Shown here piece by piece: positions 29,527 through 38,399 of a DNA stretch of 64,000 nucleotides. The notes below the pieces were generated by a model. That model made no database searches and was not told the origin of the DNA. It worked only from the letters and a program-made list of their open reading frames with translations. The stretch is from Histomonas meleagridis. Lineage: Eukaryota > Parabasalia > Tritrichomonadida > Dientamoebidae. How positions within the stretch are numbered: position 1 is the first letter of the stretch; every line of letters begins with the position of its first letter. The DNA lies in the NCBI GenBank assembly GCA_020186115.1, contig WSYJ01000001.1:744001-808000 (forward strand). Direction: 5' to 3'. Made by a program: the position numbers and the translations under genes.

Positions 29527-30714
29527 AGAGAATATTTGACAAAAATCGGATCGATTGAAAAATTGTGTAAACGTAATAAAAACACATTGTAATCATCAGA
29601 AAACAAATGAACTTTTTCTATTTGTTGTTTTGTGTCAAATAAATTTATTGTCGGTTATTAACGGCCATTTTATAAAATTTTTTCTCAGCGTTAAAATTTA
29701 AAGGGATGGACAGAACGTTCAGGAAATTTGTTTGAATTTTCAGAGGTTCAATTTTCTGAACGTTTAAAAATATAAACTATACAAATACACTTCCGATAAT
29801 GGATTTCTGAGGACGATCGTTCGCTCAGCCCGAAACAACAAGGCGATCCGAAAATGAACCCATTGGTCACTACCCCCAATACATAAATTGTCCCCAATTC
29901 CACACAATGTTTCATGTTTCCTTACCTAAAATGTACATACGCTGAATTTGAAATTTTAATCTAGAACAAAAGATCTCTAAAAAATTGTTGTATTGATTCA
30001 ACCACACGTAACCTCCTCAAAGAGAGCTTCCACTGAGTTTAAAAACTCAGTTACTGTTGAATAATCAAAAATTAGGATACCATGGATAATAAATTTCCTT
30101 GATATTTAATTAATAATTAATGCGATTGAAGTCCAAGAATTCCCAAATAAGTAAATTTTCACAGACGAATATGAATTTCCTATCCATAACTTTGAGTCCA
30201 TCTTTGCCTCAGTTTATAATTGTTTACAAAAACGCGTCGATGCCAAATCAGTTGATTAGTATACGTCGAACCTTCTCGAGAATTTAATTTGAGCTTCCAA
30301 TTATTTTACGAATGATTTTATTTGGCAGTTTTTTATTTTTGTGTGATATTACAAACGGTCGCTAAATTGTCCTTCAAGTTATTCAAATAAAAATTAGAAG
30401 TTTACTCGAAATTTTGAGAATGAATATATTCAATTTCTATCAAAAATAGGGGGTTAGCTTCAAATAAAGCACAAAAAAGAAAAAAATTATTTTAACTTAT
30501 ATTGTTCTTTCACGTAAAAAATTTTCACGCACGCCTCTATTTAATGATTACCTCTTATGTTATTGATGTCCTAAGGATCCATTATCATTGATGATCTATT
30601 TTGCTATCTAAAATTAATACAAATTCTGAATTCATTCGTCATATATTCATCAAAAATGCCAACAACATTTTAAAAATGCCACGAAGCGTGCGACCAACAG
30701 AATATTTTTTCAAA
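29527..30714. other. Divergent intergenic region with two short palindromes
   Basis: About 1.2 kb between the flavodiiron gene (-) and the large GTPase gene (+). No frame of note. A GC-richer patch near 29800-29880 contains the near-palindrome 29807-29828 (CTGAG and CTCAG arms around ACGATCGT). A perfect 20-base palindrome (ACTGAGTTT, AA, AAACTCAGT) lies at 30032-30051. They could be regulator sites or small hairpins. Confidence 0.4.
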
Positions 30715-30719
30715 TCACT
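30715..30719 (+). promoter_or_regulatory. Initiator-like site (TCACT) of the large GTPase gene
   Basis: TCACT 21 bases before the ATG at 30738 (counting from the A), fitting TCA(+1)Y(T/A). Confidence 0.4.
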
Positions 30720-30737
30720 TTATTTATTTAGATAGAA

Positions 30738-33197
30738 ATGCTTGTTTCACCAAAGACTGGTTCGTCACAAAACCCTCCTCAAGCTAAGCATTCATCTAAG
30801 GCAGGTGATGTTGTTCTTGGTATATTAAGGAGCTTTTTCCCAAATAGCAACAAGAATACTTTCAAACCCATTGAACCGAATCTTACTGAAGGCTGTCTTA
30901 ATGAAGACGAAATTAAAGTGATGAAAAAGCAATTTGATGACTGTCACGTCAAGCAAATTTATCTTAAGCATATAGGCTTACCATCTATCATAAGACTACC
31001 AGTACAAGTAGCGGTAATGGAGAAAGGAAATCAGAAGCCAATATTTCTTATGGAGCAATTAAAGCGAGTGTTAGAAAGAGCAGGAACAAAGCCAATCATT
31101 TTCGTATCAGCGCTTGGTCGATATCAACAAGGGAAAAGCTCAACAATTGCAGGATTAACAGGTAACTTAACAACTAAAGTTGGTGATGGAGTTAAGGAAC
31201 AAACAGATGGAGTATTCATTGATGGTCCTTATACACTTGATCATTTCTATGAAAGATTTAGGTCAAGGAAAGATGGACGATATTTAATTAAGCCGAGAAA
31301 CAACTTATCATTTAAACGTAATGATACTACAATTATGGAACCAGTTATCTTCTTCTTTGATATCGAAGGATATGCAGGGTCGAAGAATGATTTAAAGTAT
31401 GCGGAACAAATTAAAGCATTTCGAGATTTAGTTGTTCCATTTATGGCTCTTTCATCTGTTTATTTCATGATGGCTGATTCGAATCCAGCGATTGATGAAA
31501 TCAAATGGATGATTGATGGTTTAAACATTTCATCACTTACGAATTCCGATCCAAAAGGTAAAGGACATTTAGGTTTAATAGTTCCAGTTCGGAAAGTTGA
31601 TGAACCAATTAAGAAGATTGGGTTTGATCCTGCTAATACAAAAACATATGATAAATATAATGAATATCAAAATCAGAACTTTGCAGGGTCACAAGAAATT
31701 AAGGATATTGGTTTAAATATTACGTTTATTCCATTATATCCACTCAATAATGAAAAACTTTATATTCGATCATTTAGATATTTTGCGGCGAAAATGATTC
31801 GAGCAATGGAAAATGCAGCTGAAAGTGAATTCATTCGAGATGCGAATTCAGCACTTGGATTATTTGATTATGTTGTGAAGAATTGTAATTCTCCTGATTT
31901 TGTTAATGGAATTCGGAAAGAAATTAATGATCAATATAATAGTACTATATCTGAAATCACATGTAACTCAATATCTCCATATCTTCAAGAAGTGATTGAA
32001 AAGATAGATAATGAATTTAATGAAATAGAGAATTCTAATGTAAGTATTGAGACTATTAATAAGATGAAAATACAAGATAAATATTTATCACAATTACGTA
32101 AAATAATAAAGAAAATCCTTGGAAGTGCAGAGTTCTCTGAAGGAGCTTTAAGTGTTAAATCGAAATTCGATGATCAAATCCAAAAACATATTGATGAGAA
32201 ATATCAAATACTTCTTGATAAAGATAATGAACGGAAAGCTAAAATCGAAAAAGATTTAATGAACATATTCTCTATTGAGAAAAATAATTATATAACAAAT
32301 GCAAAAAAACTTTTCACAACTAATGAATCGAATTGGAATTTACAGAAATCGAATCAAGAAGAATTTGTGAATAAGTTCATCCAAAACATGATAAACAATT
32401 TCGGAAAGAATTATAAAGATGAAACACAAAAGAAAATGTTTAATAACGTTTTAACAATGTACAAAAATGAAATTAAAGCTGACACAAAGATATTATTTAT
32501 CGAAACACAACAATTTTATGAGAAAATTAAAAACCAAAGAATTCTCGCTGAAGAAGAAGAAAGATTACGCGAAATGAAGAAACAAGAAGAAATAAAGAAG
32601 ATCAAATTATCCAAATTCCAAGAATCAATTCCAAAGATAACTAAAGATTATCGCGATATATGGAAGAGCATTTTTGGTGATTTACAAGACAAGTTAAAGG
32701 ATAAAGATTTTTATCTCTCTACTTATGAAAATGTAGATGTAACATATAATGATACAATGAATAATGTGAAAGATGCTCTTAATCAAAAAGGTTTTACTGA
32801 AGATCAACAAAAATATGTAAATGGACTTTTGGAAGTTGACTCGGAAACATTTAAGAATCAAATCGATGAACTTTACCAAAAGGCTAAGAAAATGCACGGA
32901 AAAGTCATACACGAATCTGCTTCTTATCTCCAAGAAGGACATAAAAGTCACATCGTAATATACAGAAGAGAAGTGTTCGTGTGCGCAGACGGGAAAAAGG
33001 AATACGGTCAATGGGAGGCAATACGCGTGGAAAAGGTCGGATGGTTCCAAAGAAAGAAGTACACACATCCGCCATACGGATTCTTCAAACTCGAGTCTGA
33101 ATCAAATAAAGTCGGAGATGTCGATGATGAAGACGTTGGTGTGTTTAATTCAGATGATGAAAATGACGATTCTTCAGATGATGAATACTCTTATTAA
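30738..33197 (+). CDS. Large GTPase of the GBP/atlastin/RHD3 type with a coiled-coil tail
   Basis: 819 residues. The GTPase domain spans about 105-380: G1 is GRYQQGKSS (Gly127-Ser134), with a strand IIFVSAL before it; a threonine-bearing loop (VKEQTDGVFIDG) provides the switch; G3 is FFDIEG (Asp208-Gly211). The 'GxYxxGKSS' P-loop and DxEG motif are those of guanylate-binding proteins and atlastins rather than Ras-type proteins. Residues about 400-690 are long helices and coiled coil rich in Lys and Glu, as in the helical stalk of GBPs. A final 60-residue module follows, and the protein ends in a very acidic tail (VDDEDVGVFNSDDENDDSSDDE). There is no membrane hairpin near the end, so it is unlike ER-fusing atlastin. 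Role inferred: membrane remodelling or a scaffold. Confidence 0.75.
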   Translation: MLVSPKTGSSQNPPQAKHSSKAGDVVLGILRSFFPNSNKNTFKPIEPNLTEGCLNEDEIKVMKKQFDDCHVKQIYLKHIGLPSIIRLPVQVAVMEKGNQKPIFLMEQLKRVLERAGTKPIIFVSALGRYQQGKSSTIAGLTGNLTTKVGDGVKEQTDGVFIDGPYTLDHFYERFRSRKDGRYLIKPRNNLSFKRNDTTIMEPVIFFFDIEGYAGSKNDLKYAEQIKAFRDLVVPFMALSSVYFMMADSNPAIDEIKWMIDGLNISSLTNSDPKGKGHLGLIVPVRKVDEPIKKIGFDPANTKTYDKYNEYQNQNFAGSQEIKDIGLNITFIPLYPLNNEKLYIRSFRYFAAKMIRAMENAAESEFIRDANSALGLFDYVVKNCNSPDFVNGIRKEINDQYNSTISEITCNSISPYLQEVIEKIDNEFNEIENSNVSIETINKMKIQDKYLSQLRKIIKKILGSAEFSEGALSVKSKFDDQIQKHIDEKYQILLDKDNERKAKIEKDLMNIFSIEKNNYITNAKKLFTTNESNWNLQKSNQEEFVNKFIQNMINNFGKNYKDETQKKMFNNVLTMYKNEIKADTKILFIETQQFYEKIKNQRILAEEEERLREMKKQEEIKKIKLSKFQESIPKITKDYRDIWKSIFGDLQDKLKDKDFYLSTYENVDVTYNDTMNNVKDALNQKGFTEDQQKYVNGLLEVDSETFKNQIDELYQKAKKMHGKVIHESASYLQEGHKSHIVIYRREVFVCADGKKEYGQWEAIRVEKVGWFQRKKYTHPPYGFFKLESESNKVGDVDDEDVGVFNSDDENDDSSDDEYSY

Positions 33198-33842
33198 AAT
33201 GAATTATTTAGTAAATATTCATCGTATTTAAAGCGGATTTGATTGTAAGTGTTAATAAATATTTTGTGTCATGACTTGGAAATATTGGTGGAAATTCAAT
33301 GTAAATCAAAATAGACTAATGCGAACTGAATGTTGTTAATTTCAAGAATGATTATGAAAGGTGATATGGACTTGCCATCGATATTCTAATGAGTTGTAGA
33401 AAATTAAGCTTGTGCAAGGAAGATTTGATTTTAATACAAATACACAATATATCTCATATTTTGATATGAGATCTCATATTTTTCTTCTTTATTAATTTTT
33501 TTCTAATCCTTTCGATAAAAGAATTTCATCAATTTCAGTTTATAACATCTCAAGAGTTTGAATCTAATTTAAAGAATATAATTTAAAATATAATTTGTAT
33601 ACCTCCTTTAGTTTAAATAATATTAGAATTAATGAAGTGGCAAGTATTCTCTTTTTCAGTAAATGACATTTTTAATCATTATAATGATTGGTTCATTTTG
33701 CTTAGATAATTAGAATTCTGCTTTAAGTTTCGTATCAAAAATTTCATTCTTTCAATTGATTGTTTTATCACATTGTACAAGTGTTACTTTTTCAAAATCA
33801 TACAAATGTTTATTAATTACTTCATTTGGAACATTTTTTTAC
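33198..33842. other. Intergenic between convergent genes, no gene seen
   Basis: About 640 AT-rich bases between the 3' ends of the large GTPase gene and the Arf-like gene. It contains a short repeat (CTCATATTTTGATATGAGATCTCATATT region near 33452-33480, a small imperfect palindrome). Nothing else recognised. Confidence 0.4.
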
Positions 33843-34379
33843 TCAGTTCATTTTCATGATTTGCTCATCGAGCCAATCTAATCCTTCGTAAATGCCATCT
33901 CCTGTTTGTGCAGACATTCCCTGAATTTTCCATGGACGATCTTTAATCTCATCAAGTTGGAATACTCTTGCTATTTCATTTGGTAGCATTGCATTTGGAA
34001 AATCTTGTTTGTTCGCAAATATAAGCAAAACACTATCATGTAATTCATCAATTTTTAAAAGTTTTAAAAGTTCGCTTTTTGCTTCCATAATTCTCGCAAC
34101 ATCAGCAGAATCTACAACAAAAATAATTCCTTGCGAATATTGATAATAAGGCTTCCATAATTCTCGAATTCTATCTCCTCCTTCGTGATCGAAACAACAT
34201 ATATTGAATCCTTTGTATTTAATATTTTCAACATTAAATCCAATATGTGGTAATATTGGTATAATTTTTCCAAAATTAAGTTTGTATAATATTGTTGTTT
34301 TGCCCGCATTTTGAAGTCCAAGCAAAAGAATATTTGCTTCCTTGTTCGTGTTAAAAGTATTGCTAAAGGATGATCCCAT
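33843..34379 (-). CDS. Arf/Arl-family small GTPase with altered switch residues
   Basis: 178 residues, the family's usual length. Gly2 in MGSSF fits N-myristoylation. The P-loop GLQNAGKTT (21-29) and NKQD (123-126) are intact, and the C-terminal half ([11 protein letters not shown]) is typical Arf. Two key residues are changed. The switch I threonine in PTIGFNVE, which holds Mg2+ and the gamma phosphate, is His45 (PHIGFNVE). The switch II motif WDVGGQ is FDHEGG (63-68), so the catalytic glutamine is Gly68. Nucleotide binding is probable, but GTP hydrolysis and normal switching are doubtful. Arfs act at Golgi, endosome or ciliary membranes; which one here cannot be said. An initiator-like TCATT lies six bases before the ATG. 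Confidence 0.88.
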   Translation of the reverse strand: MGSSFSNTFNTNKEANILLLGLQNAGKTTILYKLNFGKIIPILPHIGFNVENIKYKGFNICCFDHEGGDRIRELWKPYYQYSQGIIFVVDSADVARIMEAKSELLKLLKIDELHDSVLLIFANKQDFPNAMLPNEIARVFQLDEIKDRPWKIQGMSAQTGDGIYEGLDWLDEQIMKMN

Positions 34380-34382
34380 TCA

Positions 34383-34387
34383 AATGA
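34383..34387 (-). promoter_or_regulatory. Initiator-like site (TCATT) of the Arf-like gene
   Basis: TCATT on the minus strand, giving a six-base leader before the ATG at 34379. A second TCATT lies further upstream. Confidence 0.35.
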
Positions 34388-34702
34388 TGAAAAATGAAAA
34401 CCTGAACTTCCATCTGACCAGATTCAATAAATAAACTATTCAATTTTCGCATAAATCCAAGTATAATATAAAAATCACGATTTGGCCAATATCACAAGAA
34501 CAAATCACTTCATATTGTTCATTACTTTCCCGTATTTTTTTGTTAATAGCATTGCTTCAGTTATGCCAATAGGCCCATCAATTAAATTGTAATTTATAAA
34601 TGTAAAAAAGGCAAACGACCTTAAAGAATAAAATATTATTCAACAAAATGTTTTTATATTTGGGTCTTATTTTCTGTTCCAAAGTCAACAAAACAAAAAG
34701 CC

Positions 34703-34879
34703 ATGGTCAAATTCAAGAGGATCAAAACCGCCGCGGGGCATCCCATTTTGAGGTGCAAAATCTCAAAGTGGATAGAAGTAGATCTTGATATATTTATGAC
34801 ACTCACATATCATGCGGATTTACATTTGATTCAATTCGTCAAAAAGTGTTATGAGGCAAATCAATCTTCTTTCGTTTGA
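34703..34879 (+). CDS. Possible 58-residue small protein, basic N-terminus
   Basis: A plus-strand frame beginning MVKFKRIKTAAGHPILRCK and ending QSSFV-TGA. Its first half is clearly richer in G and C than the flanks (a CCGCCGCGGGG core), as genes here are. There is no initiator-like site or AATAAACG motif in front, and the open frame reaches upstream of the ATG to 34625, so the start is uncertain. It may be a gene remnant. No family recognised. Confidence 0.25.
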   Translation: MVKFKRIKTAAGHPILRCKISKWIEVDLDIFMTLTYHADLHLIQFVKKCYEANQSSFV

Positions 34880-34977
34880 TTTCAACTTGTAGTTGAAATT
34901 GAATAAACCATACAAAAAAAATCGACCGTTAATTTTATGATTATTATCGTTTTGCTCTCAATTTGTCACTCCTGTGA

Positions 34978-37239
34978 CTAAATCCATTTATCAGCTTCAT
35001 CATTCATCATATCAGTTAATTTTAAATCTAGACTTTGGTTTTCAAAGGCATGTTCATTTTCATGATTTGAATGACTTTTTTCTGTTGTATTTGCATAGAT
35101 GTTTAAAGAACTTACATCACTTCTTTTTTGCTTTTCTTTTTTAACCAAGAAAAGAATCATTCCAATTATGATCAATACTAAAGCAAGTGATCCACTAATT
35201 ATACCAATCAAAACTTTAGTAGATAATTTATCTGTTTTTTGCTCATTGATATAAACTAATGTGTAGAAACTGACATAATAATGTCTCATGAAAGAATATG
35301 AAATAATTTCATATTCGTAATAAATAATTTGTGTATATGAAAGTATTTCCAAATTTGTATTTTTCGAATGATAATATGTGAATGAATCTTTAAGTGAATG
35401 TGTGAGATACATCGTTTTAATTGTAATTGACTTTGTATACGTTATGCTATAGAGAAGTGTATATGAATGTAATAAAGATACGCCAAATGGAAGTGATAAA
35501 GTAAATGTATTGGACTGAGTATATGTATTACTTTGTGAAAATGTATTTGATAAAGTAAATGTATTGGACTGAGTATATGTATTACTTTGTGAAAATGTAT
35601 TTGATAAAGTAAATGTATTCGACTTAGAAAATGTTAATGTCGATGGCTCTTTAGATAAGAATAAATGTGATGTATTACTTAATGTTCCAAAGTTATCCAT
35701 TGATGCAACATGGACATAAAGATCGCCATCTTTGATATTTAATATAGTGTCACTTGCTGTTTTATTATAGTTGGCGTTATCTTCAGTAATATTTGTGTTT
35801 TCATTTTCATCAATAATGTAATAATATTCTTTGACATATGTGGTGAGATTAAACTGAACTGGCAATGATTCACATGAAGTTCCATCTGTTGCATTGCTTT
35901 TGACTTTATAATTAATACTTTCGGTTGCATTATTGTTATCTGTACTGATTTTTATAGATCTTTCACCCTCAATTCGTGCAATCTTTGGAGGATTTAGTTT
36001 CTTTGGCTCTACTGAATTATCATATGAATATTGAAGCGGCGTTCGCTGATATAAATAGTAAATAGTGTTTGTAAGAAGCTTTCTCTCATATAATGTTGCA
36101 CTAGCTAATGTATGTCCTGTCTGAATCATTGCGGTGTTTTTATATGTAGTTAAGTAAAAATGTGGATTTCCATATCTTACCTCTGAATATCCATCAAGTT
36201 TCCATGAATATGCTTCAGCTTCTGTAAAATTTCCACCAGTTCCTGTAGTGTATTCTCCTAATTCAACCCAAACATCACCAAATGCTGCATTTGAATTTGT
36301 ATGTGTTAGATTGATTGGCAAGACATCAGATGGAATGTGGTATGGATAATTGGTAACTAAACCACGCTTTTTGACTTTAAATTCAGTAGAATAATGATTC
36401 CAATTTGAAGGAAGTGTACCTGGTGAACAATAACCAGAAACAATGCATGATTCTGTTCCAAGCTTGATTCCAAATTTATCTGCAATTGCTCCATAACCAT
36501 TAAAGTTTCCATAAAAATATCCAACAGCATCATGACCTAACAAAACGCCATAGCCAAGATCAATGTACTGTGAAACATGTTGAACTGTTTGGGTATACGG
36601 TTGTAAATCATATCCGCCATTCAAATCCATGAAGCCAATGACAATGATATCATAATTTTTCATACATTCTAAACTCATTGATTCAAATTCAGTATTTGAG
36701 ATTGATGTAACATTTATAATTTCTTCTTCTGTATCGAAATTTGCTCCTAATCTTTCATAACTATAATTTACACCATTATGTATATAGTAACCACCTTCAA
36801 TCCAAACCTTAAGAATAGCTGAAAGTGGAAGCGTACTATTCTCTGTTGATTGTGTGCTATATATAAAATCAACTTTAGGACCAGTGTTTGGATATACATT
36901 TAGTACATTGATACTTTTTGTTGTACTAAAATCAAATGTACTAAGTGGTCTCCAATTTGATCCATTTCTTTGATAACAAACTGAATATATTGAATCTTGA
37001 GGTGTTGATTGTTTTGTCCAATTCAGTAAAACATGATTATTTTCATATTTAACTTGGAGATTAATTTCATTTGCTCTAATAAAATATGAAAATATTATAA
37101 ATAATGCATTAAATTTGAGTTGATTTTTTTCAAATTCTTTAAAAAACATCTGACAAAATAACATATATTGCAACCATAGCTTATATGGAGTGTATAAAAT
37201 TGAATAAATATAATTGGATGATATTTTCCTGCTAAACAT
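34978..37239 (-). CDS. Type I surface glycoprotein with Ser/Thr/Asn repeats
   Basis: Up to 753 residues. A hydrophobic segment at 43-55 (FNALFIIFSYFIRA) looks like a signal peptide, so the true start may be Met26 or Met31. Residues about 60-420 form an ectodomain containing YDIIVIGFMDLNGGYDL and YIDLGYGVLLGHDAVGY, which recall the DUF5057/ThuA-like (class I amidotransferase-like) fold of bacterial surface proteins. Residues about 420-520 are rich in N-glycosylation sites. Residues about 533-575 are tandem repeats of the SNTFTLSNTFSQSNTYTQ type. A single membrane helix near 682-703 (VLIGIISGSLALVLIIIGMILFLV) is followed by a basic, then acidic cytosolic tail of about 50 residues. The repeat stalk is probably O-glycosylated. 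Likely an adhesin or other surface protein; ligand unknown. Confidence 0.65.
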   Translation of the reverse strand: MFSRKISSNYIYSILYTPYKLWLQYMLFCQMFFKEFEKNQLKFNALFIIFSYFIRANEINLQVKYENNHVLLNWTKQSTPQDSIYSVCYQRNGSNWRPLSTFDFSTTKSINVLNVYPNTGPKVDFIYSTQSTENSTLPLSAILKVWIEGGYYIHNGVNYSYERLGANFDTEEEIINVTSISNTEFESMSLECMKNYDIIVIGFMDLNGGYDLQPYTQTVQHVSQYIDLGYGVLLGHDAVGYFYGNFNGYGAIADKFGIKLGTESCIVSGYCSPGTLPSNWNHYSTEFKVKKRGLVTNYPYHIPSDVLPINLTHTNSNAAFGDVWVELGEYTTGTGGNFTEAEAYSWKLDGYSEVRYGNPHFYLTTYKNTAMIQTGHTLASATLYERKLLTNTIYYLYQRTPLQYSYDNSVEPKKLNPPKIARIEGERSIKISTDNNNATESINYKVKSNATDGTSCESLPVQFNLTTYVKEYYYIIDENENTNITEDNANYNKTASDTILNIKDGDLYVHVASMDNFGTLSNTSHLFLSKEPSTLTFSKSNTFTLSNTFSQSNTYTQSNTFTLSNTFSQSNTYTQSNTFTLSLPFGVSLLHSYTLLYSITYTKSITIKTMYLTHSLKDSFTYYHSKNTNLEILSYTQIIYYEYEIISYSFMRHYYVSFYTLVYINEQKTDKLSTKVLIGIISGSLALVLIIIGMILFLVKKEKQKRSDVSSLNIYANTTEKSHSNHENEHAFENQSLDLKLTDMMNDEADKWI
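35495..35619 (-). repeat. 54-bp tandem repeat coding an 18-residue SNTF-type unit
   Basis: Two perfect 54-bp copies plus a 17-bp partial one (starts at 35512 and 35566), after which the sequence diverges at 35620. In protein each copy is an 18-residue Ser/Asn/Thr/Phe unit. Perfect identity in such AT-rich DNA means a recent duplication, so copy number probably varies between strains. Confidence 0.85.
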
Positions 37240-37839
37240 TATAGCCCAATCGATTTAAATGATTTTTAGCCTTTGTGAACCGTAATTCCTGCCCAAAATA
37301 AGATTGAATAGTTGTGAAAAAATTCTGAGATAAATTTGAGCAGTGAATTCAATATGACAATAATCACATCTCAATAAGTAACAATTTATTTTTACAATTT
37401 TATAACAAATATTCTTAACATTCAGAAAATCTGACAATTACCGATGAATCATTATGGGAAATCAGTACAAAATGAAATTGAATATGCATCAGCTTATTTC
37501 GTGAGAAAGTAATCCACAACTTACGTAAGTGTGACCACATATGTCAGCGTAAAAAAAAAAAAATTAAGCGGAAATTAATCAAAGTACCTAAATAAAATGA
37601 TTATCTATTCACTTAATTGACAATAAATGTTATCATAAGTATCTGAAGTTAATTTAAATTTTTCATAATGAATCAATAAACGTTGTTTTTTGAATTCAAA
37701 ATTTATTTTTTTATAATTTTGATTGATGGTGTTAAATAGTTGAAATCAAAGTTGATCCCATAACAAAATCTATTAAATTTTATCTCCATTTGATATACTA
37801 ATGAGCTTTTCTGTCTGAACTTTACATGGCTTTACCATT

Positions 37840-37841
<2 letters not shown>
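37240..37841. other. Upstream region of the surface protein gene, no gene seen
   Basis: AT-rich, without initiator-decided frames. A 60-codon minus frame at 37255-37437 has no support. An A11 run sits near 37551-37563. Confidence 0.35.

Positions 37842-37897
<56 letters not shown>
37842..37897. repeat. (TA)28 microsatellite
   Basis: Fifty-six bases of uninterrupted TA. Length is probably variable between isolates and in assemblies. Confidence 0.95.
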
Positions 37898-37902
<5 letters not shown>

Positions 37903-38399
37903 CGAATAATATAAAATACATACATAACACTTTTTATTGTGCTCTATTTATGTTATAGATTATCATTATAAATGAGAATGAAATTAATTTCTAAATATTT
38001 TTTTGGTAACAAGTTCTTATTTTTATTTATTATATGTTGCTTTTTTCTTCCACATGATTTGTATCCAAAAAACAAAAAAAAAAAAATAGTTAATTATTAT
38101 ATTCAAATGACATAATATCCGTCGATTTTTGTATTAATAATAACTTTATTTTTAAATCAAATAGTATATGAGGATGGTATGCACTATGATATAAATAAAT
38201 TTTTTACTATATAATTTTTTAATCAGAATTTCTTGTTGAAATACTACACTTAAATATATGTTTTTGAAAAAGTACATTAAAAAGAAATAAGACAAACAGA
38301 AATGAAAATACATTAAATAAAACGTATATTGGGAATATATTAATATAAATGAAAAATTCAAATTTATGTCTAAAACATTATTATATTTAACTCTTAGAT
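37898..38399. other. Intergenic, no gene seen
   Basis: AT-rich region 3' of the ankyrin gene. A 69-codon minus frame at 38152-38361 is a run of Phe, Ile and Tyr with no gene-like context and is rejected. Confidence 0.35.

Noticed and set aside
29800-29880. tRNA gene in the GC-richer patch
   Set aside because: No A-box and B-box pair (GTTCRANYC) at proper spacing and no cloverleaf.
38152-38361. 69-codon minus-strand frame downstream of the ankyrin gene
   Set aside because: Low-complexity Phe/Tyr/Ile sequence with no start context.
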